A DNA stretch of 64,000 nucleotides from Linepithema humile (Eukaryota > Arthropoda > Insecta > Hymenoptera > Formicidae), in assembly GCF_040581485.1 (NCBI RefSeq), contig NC_090132.1:23590911-23654910 (forward strand). The letters are read 5' to 3'. A program made the translations under genes and the position numbers. Below the pieces are notes generated by a model that worked only from the letters and a program-made list of their open reading frames with translations, ran no database searches and was not told the origin of the DNA. Of this stretch, positions 24,671 through 35,835 are shown one piece after another (position 1 is the first letter of the stretch; the number at the start of each line of letters is the position of its first letter).

Positions 24671-27600
24671 CTGAATAAATTCAATTACAAAATTTCGGAA
24701 ATTAAACCAAAAAAAATCCATAAACGAATTTTTCCAATGTGCTTTTCGTTAGCAAAGCGTTTAGTAAACATTTGGTCACTCTTGAGTCCTACAATTCCAT
24801 CATTTGGTCTCTCATGACTAACTTAGAAGAAGCAGCTCGGGGTATTACCTTGCTTATTATGGCTTCTGAAGACTTGCAAAGTCACAATTCCATTTTCCAT
24901 AATGCCATAAATGGCATTATCGCTTATCTATATGCGCATGCATTAAACAATAGTAGACGTATTGTACGTGAGGCGAAAAATAACAACAAAAATACATATC
25001 AAAATATGAATGTATTTCGAATTAGATTATATATAGATTATTTGACAATGCGATTATATATTGCATTGATTTACATTGCATGATTTTTTATTTTTAGCGT
25101 TTGACATTTAATTCAAGTTTCAAGTAACTAATAATTAACAATAAAATATGATAAAGAAAAGAGAATATTATGTTGATAAATTTCTGTACAATGTAGAGTT
25201 AATTCCATTGTTTTATCATAAATATCAGTTTCGTAGATTTGAATAGACATCGTTAATGATTTAACGATTTCTGCATCTCTTGAGTTATATTGACAAATTA
25301 TTGCGTTTAATTATTTTGTTGTTTACAATGTTTGCTAGTCAAAAATAAATTATTTTTAGGTGATGATAGAAATAATATGTTAAGAACTCCGATTTGTCTT
25401 TCCTCTATTTAATATTCCACTTAAAAATCAATCTCTTCCTGCATATTTGAATACGTGCTGCAATTCTTTTACCATTTTATTTTATTTCAAGCGAGGAACA
25501 ATCGAGGTGTATCGATCCCATTATCGAAGGATGGAGGTCGATTGTCGCTTACCTCATTGAAAGCGGCTCTCTCGTCAGCGAGCCGTACCGTATCAGCACG
25601 CCGTCGCTCCTCCTTTTCCGGCTTTCGTAATCAACATGATCACACCAAAGATAGGATCGCGTAACGCCGCCTTGGCCACGATGGCGATCAACGCCGCAGC
25701 AAGCGATACGCTCTCGCAAACACGCGGCCGTTAGTTACGAACATTTGCATGTCGCGAAACACACGCGTCGAGTAATAGATCAGCACTTGTTCGATCGTTC
25801 GGACGACCTCAGGTGAACGCGCTCAAGTACCAGCCGCTTGCATCGACTTGCATTTGCATTTTTAACACTCGGCTGCACTGTTAGGTAACACTTAATATTC
25901 TAACTTGGGGGGAGGGGAGGCTCTTGGCGACATTTGTCAATTAGTATCTACGGCGATACGCAGCGATAACTCTCACTGACGTCCTAGACGATGCGGACGC
26001 GATGCGATGCAATGAGTCAACGGTTGTCCGTCTGGTCATTTTGTTCGGTTAAAGTTCGGTTAAAGTGAATGGAATTTGGAAAGGCCAGTCTGGCGCACAC
26101 AGACGAATGCTCTTGGCAGGCTGCACTACTAATGACGCTAATGCACTTAAACAGGACCGTTCTCCAGACGTAGGATGAAAAACCGCAGAGGCGCGGAGAG
26201 AACGCGTGTGATCTCGAGGAATACGAGGACTCCGGCGGCTTACCATTATAAATAGTTGCGACCGAAACGACAAGAGGCTCACAAGCCAGTATAACAGACG
26301 AGGAAAGAGCGAGAGCGACAATGAACAGAGGGGACGAGGAAAGAGGACAGCGGTCAAGCCGGCGGGAAATAGCGACACGTCAGACTAGCGATAGACTCGA
26401 ACATCTCGAGAGAATGATTTGAGCGGGTTCACCTGAGGAGACTTGTCGCGTGTACGGGCGCGTGGGCGACGAATCTAAACTTGGATTGAACTTTAAACGA
26501 GTCTCTCGAAATTGAGAAGCTCGTGCTCGCGAACTGTCGTATAGAAGCATATTATTAATCACACAAACATAAACGTGTAATTTTATACTTGCGCTCTTGA
26601 ACTTTACATTCGTGAAATTTGTTATTCTTTTTTTTTTGCTCTAATTACACTTTTTTTTAGAAAGTACAAACTGTTTTCCCAATTCGTCATACATATAACT
26701 ACTTGTATATATTTTTTTTAAATAAACTCTGCGAATATCTGGTCGTTATGCTACTGATACGCGAGGATTTAATCTTCCTAGGTACTGCTTAGCTCCTCTA
26801 CTACTCTTACTTAGGTGGACTTAGCAGACAAGTGAACAATTAATCACTAACAAGAGCAGCGGATCGACTCCGTTGCTAATCGCACCGCTTGCTTCGTTCC
26901 GTCCTCGTGCCACCGTATCATTGTTCTCATCCGCAAACCTGCCTGCAATTGTAATTTATAACGAATGATGTTGCGTCCGTTTCTGCTCGGCTCACGTGAC
27001 ACGATTCTGTTCGCTTCACTTTATCGAGTCGCGAGCCGTCTCCGACGAAAATCTATTTCCGATGTGTTGATTTCTTTTTGGCATCGTATTTTGGCTCGTT
27101 TGCGCACCGCTGCTATTTCCGAGTAATTATTCCCACATTTATGTGAATCTCGGTTCAAGTAACGGACTGGTTCTATATACCGTTTGTATAAAAGTAAAGA
27201 AAATTTTTCTTTATTCTAAATTTCAATTTTCTTTATTTTAAATAAACTTGGAACTTTTATGTCCAAAATTAAAAAGTTTGAAATTATTTGTTATCACATT
27301 CATTTAAAATGACCCGCCGCGAAATATTTAAGTCATTAAATTTTTTTGCGTTGAGAAACTGTTGTTAATATAACTACGCATTGTTTCGTTAATATACTCA
27401 TTATGACGTCAAAGCGTAATTATTGCAATATCTTGATAATCAAAGCCGCAAGTGAATCAGCATATCCGTATAGCCAAGGTCGACACATCATATTTGTGCT
27501 AAAGACTGGAAAAGTATTGCACGACGCGATGCACTTCGAATTGACATCGAATTAACATCAAGCATTTTGAAACTTGAGAATATTTCAAAATCGTGAAGAA

Positions 27601-27825
27601 TTATTGCGGGGGAAAATATTTGGTTTGAAGAATATTATTGAATCAGTGTGTTTCTTTTTGGATAGATGCTTTTACTATGTTATATGTGTTCTTGTTTATC
27701 GAAGAACGCAGAACTCGGGATGGTAAGTACATGCTGTATGGGCGCGCGAAACTCTGCATGCTCGTAACGGATTTTATATGATAAACCGTTTTATTTTAAT
27801 GACTCGTGTGCCTGCGTTTGTACAA

Positions 27826-27950
27826 TAATAATAATAATAATAGTAACAGAAGTAGTAGTAGTAGTAGCAATAGTAACAATTACAATAGGAGTAGTAGTAG
27901 TATAATAATAGATATAGTAGTAGTAGTAATAGTAGTAGCCGCGCAATGAA
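27826..27950. repeat. TAA/TAG trinucleotide microsatellite
   Basis: Interrupted runs of ATA, AGT and TAG triplets, downstream of the troponin T stop and possibly inside its 3' UTR. Confidence 0.85.
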
Positions 27951-28256
27951 TAGAAGTGACAGTCCACATACGGTAATAGTATGGTCTACTACAGAAGTAG
28001 CATCCGTCTCGTCCCAAACTCAGCGTTGGAATTTTGAGAAAAAGCTTAACGATGACGCTTAGGATGGCGACGAAGATCTGCAGCACTTCCGGAAGTGGAT
28101 AAAAGACGTCGCAGACGTACAGGCATTTCTACTCTCGCCACTGACTACGTTCGACGGTTCGAGATACGTTAACGAAACTGTGCGATGATCAATTTTTTTT
28201 TTTTTTGAAATACGCTTTTTAATATTTGTGAAAGATGCCGAAGCAAGTTAGAAGTT

Positions 28257-31200
28257 TTATTCTTCTTCTTCCTCCTCCTCCTCCTCCTCTTCCTCTTCTT
28301 CTTCCTCTTCCTCCTCTTCCTCCTCTTCCTCTTCCTCCTCTTCGACTTCCTCCTTCTCGCCCGCCTCTTCTTCCTCCTCCTCTTCGAATTGCGGCTCATC
28401 GAGGTCGTCGTCAACGGCAGCCTTCACGTCTTCCTCACCCTCGGGTGACTCGGGATCGCCAGGCTTCTTGCCCGGTCGCTCGCCGAACCACTTAGGTAAC
28501 TTCGCTGTTATCCATAAAAAGCAAGAGGTTTGTATAACAATAAAAAAAAATGCAAGATTGATTAATTCAAATTTTACAATAAAATTATGACAAAATAAGT
28601 ATATATAAATACACACATATACACGTATGCAACATAAATTTTGAATTATATCGAAAAAAATTTTAACAATTCTTTAAAATATCAGCTAAAGTAAAAATCT
28701 TGTCTTTTCGGAACAAATTTCGAATTAATTTTCAAATACCACGATAATATCAAATATCGTAATAATTTTGTAATAATGTTAAATTAATTATTATTAAAAA
28801 AAATATCCTGAAGTTCTATCAGTACGTTCGCGCGTGTACTTAGACGTATCGAGGGGCATCGAAAGCTTTTTCAAAGCTCCTAATTCGATGCCTGCTCGAA
28901 GCCTGCCTCGAAAGTGGAGATCATACATACTCTTCTGGCGACCCAAGAACTGTTCCTTCTGTTCAGCCCATTGTTTCTCTAAGGTCTCCTTCTGTTGATC
29001 GGTCAGACCCTGAAACACCAATGGACAGAATGGCATGCTAGGAGTTATTCTCACACTTCGGAAAACTTTCGCCCGGGGAAACCTGCCCTCCGCACTGTTG
29101 CTTTTCCTGGGTCGTAAAAATCCCTCCGTGGCGAAGTTATGGCAGAGAGTTATGGTTCAGAATTAATATCACAAAGATTCTCTCATGAGTCCCATCCTTC
29201 AATGGGTTATGGTTTTTGATACTTCGCTCATAACGTCCGTAAATAAATATATAGAATTCACGCGAAATATAAATCAAACATCTGTCAGCTATCAAGGGGA
29301 AATACGTATGATACAATTTCTTGGGGAGTGACATGAAGTGACAAATTCACAAAAGTCGGCAACGTTATTACAGCGAGATTATTTTTGAGGTGGTGACTGC
29401 TTGTCGCGTCTCTCTCATGCTGGCAGTGCACGTGAAAACGTATCGCTATCGATGTGTGAGCACAAATACGATATATCGTGCTTTTATATACACCATCGAA
29501 ACAACACGAACACAACAGTAATTTGGTTGATAGATACCTTGACCATTTCTTTTTTTTTTAGTCAACGAAGAACAATTAAAGAAATTAGAAACACGATCGT
29601 CGACAATGATTTTGAAGGGTACAATCAACAAGACAAGCAAGAAAAGGGTTGATACAGTGACAGAGAGAGATCACGATTGGACTCACTTTTGGTGCGCTTC
29701 AGAAATTGTTCACTTCTCTGTTTCCAGTTTTTCTCGGTCAGCTCCGCTAAGAGCGTGTCATAGCCCTGTGATTCAATCGACATATGCTCACTGATCACTG
29801 TTCTTTAAGTAGATTCATTCTTATCGCATTCGCCAGTTTATTATAAAGGGCAAGAATTTCTATTTTTACGTACTTTTCTTCACAATTGATGTCTTTTATT
29901 TTGTAGTATCTGTAGTTTGTAATTTTATTCAATAATATGGTGATATTTTTGATACTGCGTGTTCGACTGGCGTATAAGTGTTTGCGAAAAAGAATTCAAG
30001 GTGTATAATATCGTATTCTGGGTGGAAACCATCGAATAAGTTTTACAAAGTAACAAAGTATACTTACACCTTCGAAAAGTTTCTTCTTATCATCATAGGA
30101 CCTAGTATCTACGCGACGTTCATACTTGGAGGCAACTTGGATCTTTGGCTGTAAAAAGAAAATATTTTAATTAATCTCCGTCATCTCCTTCCGCCATTTT
30201 CCTTTTTTTTATATGATAATACATTATATAAGAAATTACATACGGGATATTTTCCAGTTAAAGCCTCGGGATCGAGACCCTTCTTCAAGGCTTTGTGCCT
30301 CAGTTGTTGCTTTTGACGTTCCTTCAGCTCTTTAAGCTACGATAAAGCGACGATATCGATTTATCAATAACATAGCATAGACTATAATTAAACTCTTGTC
30401 CAAGCAACTCCAAACGGAATGATCAACGCATCTTTATTTTTTTATTTTTTTTATGAAAGCCGTATTGCGTATTAAAATATTATATATGTATAAATATAAA
30501 TTCATTCTTTCTATATAAATTTAATACTACTTAAAATCTTATAACAAGTAAGAAATTTTTCTTTAAAATGTTATTTTTAATTTGATTAGAAATGCGATAA
30601 GTTTACGTTGCTCAGATAAAAGTGAGAAATTTTTAATATTTTTTACAATCGTTTCGATCAATCATAAAAACTCACATCGTAGTCCTGACGCTTTTGTCGC
30701 TCCTCCAGATCGTACTTTTCGGTTTCAAGTTTGACAATGGACTCCCACAACTCGGTAGCCTTAGTACGAAGCTTGTCAATAGATAGACCCTCAATTTCCA
30801 AGGGCTTGATGCGAATGCTAAGAGAGATTTTCTTCTCCTCTTCGAGCTGCTCTTTCGTCTTATTACGCTCGAGTTGCGCCGATGAAAGATTACCCTAGAT
30901 TTACGTAAAGGTTATTCGGATTAAATTGTTGTAAGCAGTCGACAAAGTATTCGGTTACTCACCGCAAGATCCTTCTTGGTGATGGTAAAGTTTGGACCCT
31001 TTGCTTTGCTCTGATCTTTCATCGCTTGCATCATAGCCTGTCGTTTCTTTTCCGATTCCTCCAAGCGCCTAAAATATAATAAGTTAGAATAAATCAAAGC
31101 ATAAAAATATTTTAAAATGTAGTAAAAAGTGTTTCATAAGTAGTGTACAAAATTCAATTTGTTGAGAAAATTATTTTTAAATTAAAAAGTATTGATACAA

Positions 31201-34200
31201 ATTTTTGTTATATTTTAGATAGTTATGTAACCACAAGAGATCAATTTCATTAGTTTCATTTGAAACTCACATATACACAAGTTTAAAATCAATTGCATCG
31301 CTAAAATAAGACAAAAATTTTGCAGTTCCTTCAATTTTAATTAATTTGTTCTTGATAAATGGAAAAAGCATATTAAACCGCGACTATATATGTATATTTA
31401 TAATGGATGATCGCGTGAATAACGATCGCGAAAAAAATGTCCAACTATCGCGAAAAAATATCACATTTCATAAATAAATAAATGCGTAGTATTATTGATT
31501 GCAAAAAATGTCACTTATCACCGTTAGTGACATATAAATAATTTTACATTCTCGCGATCATTATCTAAAGCTACTACTTTAGACGATCTATAATTCGCAA
31601 CAGAGTGAGAAGTAGAATTCTATTTATAATTTTACGAACGGTATATTTTATATGTTTCTTATTACATAAATAGTTTTTTTATCTCGAATTCTATCGCGCA
31701 TTTTATAGATCGTCTAAAGCAGGCTATAGCAATCATTTATAACGTAAATATTCATGTTTTGATTCTAATTAGTCGTTCTTTATTTATTTATCGAAATTCT
31801 ACATAAAACCATTTTCATTTTCTTTGTTTTAATTTTTATTTTGACACAAATAAAAAATTTGCTTATATTTAGAGAGAGAAAGAGAGTAGATTCTATTTTT
31901 ATACAATATTGTTACACAAAATAATCTTGCAAATAAATTTTTTAAATATTTATATACTATTATGAAACACTTTATACAAACAAATTGATAAGATTCAAAG
32001 ATAAAACACCTACCTTCTCTTCTCTTCAATATCACGTTGTTTCTTCTCCTCTAAAAATTTTAAAACGCTTGATTAAGCTTCTAAATTTATGTAAAAGAGG
32101 AAATTATACGGATTAAGGTATTTACCAATTTCACGTTGGCGACGTTCCTCTTCCTCCTTCTTCTTCTGAGCCAATCTCTTCTCCTCGTCCGCGCGGGTGA
32201 CTTTGCGCTTGGCTTGCTTTTCCTGAACAGAATACATTCTTTAGACACAGAACTAATTGAGTATAAAATTAGAAAAAGGAGTACATGGTATAAAGAAGTA
32301 ATCATACCTTTAATTTCTTCAAGTCGTCCTCTTCCTTGGCTCGTTGCTTTCGCCATTCTGCTATGTATTCTTTGAGCTGTTCGTCGAGGTCACTTCTTTT
32401 TTGTTCTTGCCTCTGAATTTTTGATGACATATTAATTCTGCATGTATATTTGTATCTGTTTTAATAATCATGTTAGAACTCAATATTTCCCAATGTCAAG
32501 AATACACACAAAACGGTATATTAATATATTTTATTTTTCGTAAATCATTTGATAAAATTATAATCGCATGGGAAATTGTGAGTATTACATGTAATATTTG
32601 CAAGTACACTCACCTTCATAAACTCGATATTCTCGCCAGATTCCCTGAAGACGGCCGCAGCAAAAACAAAAGTAACTCTCTTTAAATCAAGACGGTTGAG
32701 CCCGCTCTCTGGAAGATCTCGCGAGATCCCCCAGGACTCCACACGCGATTTTCAACGTCCATCTCCACTACTTTATTATAACTCCATCCATTCTCTCTCG
32801 TAGTGCATATTATTCAATGCCGCTCGTCGCACGTATACACACACAGACAACACATGGGCGGAACAGTCAGACAGATAGATACACGAACGGATCAACAAAA
32901 AATCAGAGAAAAAGAAAATAGAGTGGAACAGAAGAGGATGAGGCAAAAACGATGTGAAAAAGAGAGAAAAAAAAGTGAAAATAGTAGATAAAAAAAAAGT
33001 AAGGGAATAGAAGAGTAAGGCAGATAATAAGGCAAGTAATGTGCAAGCATGTAGATAGAAGAAACCAAAGTGCGCACCGCCAGCGAATCATGGAAGAAGG
33101 CATTAATGAAAGTAGCGAAAAATCCTGTCTTGGGTGAATTCGTAATCAGAAGAGATATAGAGACAACAAGCTTATCGAGCTATCGGGAAATAACAATTTC
33201 GTGTGTATCGGTTCGAAATTGTTTTTCGAAATATTTAACTTTTACTCGAATTTTTAGATTCCGAGTTAGAAATCGCAATTCGTCAAAATTCATAAGAATA
33301 TAATTCTTTTCATAAAATGAATTGCTCGAAGAAAATGTGAAATGTAGGAAGATATTGCGATGGTTTTTTTTAATTGCAATTATATTTTTTCAGTTAAAAA
33401 CGTTGATTAAAATTTTCAATATTTTTAAACAATTTATTACGAAAAATACCATTGGGATGTAAGAACCATTTATTAATGGGATCTGCAGGCGTGTGTGGAT
33501 ATTACAATTATTGCTTGCGAGTCGATCAATTATGGCATAAAGTATCAATCAACATAATTAATAAGGGGAAATCGAACACAATGACGAGTTTTGAAATGTA
33601 AAAACATCACTTTGATGTAACTCGGACAAAAAAACGTGATTATGTACAATTCGTTAATTCGTTATTAATCAGAGAGACAAAACGTAAAACACGCGAGGGT
33701 ACCAAAGAGAAATGAAGTAATACGAGGGGGAAGAGAGGGGCTTTGAACACTGACAACGAATGATTAGATATCATTGACAGGATTGAGATCCAGAACGTCA
33801 CGTAAACCATTATTTGAATTTAATAATAATATAAAATGCAAATTGCAATTAAAACTTTTTTTGCAAAATTTATATTTGTATTTTCATAAAGTGTGAAATA
33901 AATTAGAAAGATTACGATTCAGAAAAAAATATTAAATCTGCAAATAATCGAAGTCCTATTTTTACCACGATTGATTAAATAATTTTGCTTCGGCGGCATG
34001 AATAGTGCGAATAAGAAAAATTCGCGAGAAAACGCAGACATTGCATCGTACGGCCAATAAGATCACGTCGGCGTTAGGGCGTAGTACATTTTGAGCAGAC
34101 GTCGGTCTGAGAATAAACTGTGTTACGTTATTGTGCATATATTTATGAAACGCCTGGCAAGTTCCCAAACAGCTCAAGTATCGTCGCGCATTTAATGTTA

Positions 34201-35801
34201 TGCAATCTCGCCATGGAATATTTACGCGTCGCCCAACGATGTATTTCGCTGACACACCGCTTTCAGAAAATATTCCATTATTCGTCGTCATCGCAGGCCA
34301 ATGATCGCGCTATCTGATTCGTTTCTGTAAACAACATATCCTCCACGCGATATAGATAGAAATTGGCAAATTTACAACGCGCTGTTCGATCGTAACACGA
34401 AATGTCGAAGCGTTTCCTATGATCTCATTCCTGCCAGAATGTAAATTTGTGGGGCTGGTAGCCGGTTTCACTGACGTCAGATAATTTTAATTGTAATTTT
34501 CTTGTCATTTTATCCTTCTTTAATTTCCCGAGAAAGGAGTCAAAAGTCCGTCTGATCATTACTCATTGTTAAATATGGCTCGTTAACATCAAACTTACAA
34601 ATAATTTAATTGCTTTATTAAATCTCGTAAATAAAGAAGAAATAATGACTGTCTTTACGCAAAGATTAAATTTAATCAACGTCTGGAAAACCGAATTGAG
34701 GGGCGAATAAAGGGGATTTGGGGAAAAGAGCAGTTGAAGAACAGGGAAGGTATATTATTGACGTGTAAACACCTCGATATATTCAACTTACTTTTGGGAT
34801 GCCCTACCCCTATAAAAAAAAGAAAGTACAGATTCATTAATAAGATAGTGTGACTGATCGTCGCTTACGTAGGACTGCACAAAGCTGCACGTAAATTATA
34901 ATCGGTATCGCTCGTCTCCAACTTGCGCCTTTCTTTCTTATTTTTTTTTTTTTTTTTTTTCTGTGCAAACTAAATCTGAACTGCTCGATTGATTTGAGCG
35001 AGATTTGGTCTCGTTTCAACATTTATTGCGAGCGTGATCGGTGTACATTGCTTTCACAATTAAGCGGCTCATCATTACTTTTCCTCAACAGGGATCTCGT
35101 ATGTAGCGCTTTGCAAAAACGTTTTCGTTGCCCAGTTGCCGTAATGCGAGTAACAGAGGCTGATTAGGCGACAAATATAATGATAGGCACGACGAGGACA
35201 AAAATAGGCATGGAGAAATGCGGGTGAGAAATGTATACTTTTGCGAGTATAATGAGTAGCCTGTGTCCGAATGTTTCTGTAAAGGGTCTCATGTGTATTA
35301 TTGTATACATCGTGTGTTTCATATATGAGATATGTGTGCGAATATATCGTCTGTACATAGAAAAGCGCGGTAGCGATGTTGTTTTTTAACCATCGACGCA
35401 AACAGCGGCACAAGACAGACGTTAAGAAGACAGCGAATACACCCGCGAATACAAAATATATTGTTCCAAAAGTTGAAAAACAAGAATGATCACATCAACA
35501 ATCTTTTTTGAAACAGTCTTGTAAAAGAAGAAAAAATAAAAAGAATGTTACTGAAAAGCGCCTCTCGATGCATTGGTGCAAATCAAAATAACATATACAT
35601 TTCAATATAATCACTTTGCAGCAATATTCTTCTTTTATATGCAAAAGTACCCCAAAATAAATAAAATATGCAAATATTATTTTATCCACTGTATAAAAAT
35701 TATTCCATAAAAAAAGATGGATAAAGAGAAAGATAGTGAGGGGAGGAAACGAAGGGAGAGACTGAAAATAAAAACAAAAGGAAAAAAGGAAGAAATTGGA
35801 G

Positions 35802-35835
<34 letters not shown>

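Larger units (their letters stand above)
19441..28256. other. Gene-poor 5' flank of rdgA and intergenic DNA up to troponin T
   Basis: Between the first rdgA coding exon and the 3' end of troponin T (both minus strand) I found no gene. Two GC- and CpG-richer islands (about 20150-21290 and 25480-26560) look like promoter or 5' UTR exon territory and could hold the rdgA start sites. The rest is A/T-rich with microsatellites and one terminal-inverted-repeat element, listed separately. Many open frames of 60-115 codons occur in the islands on both strands and look like chance. Confidence 0.5.

Noticed and set aside
28169..28495. Pro/Leu-rich (plus) and Arg/Lys-rich (minus) open frames at the troponin T 3' end
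   Set aside because: Both are other-frame readings of the Glu-codon repeat in the last troponin T exon.
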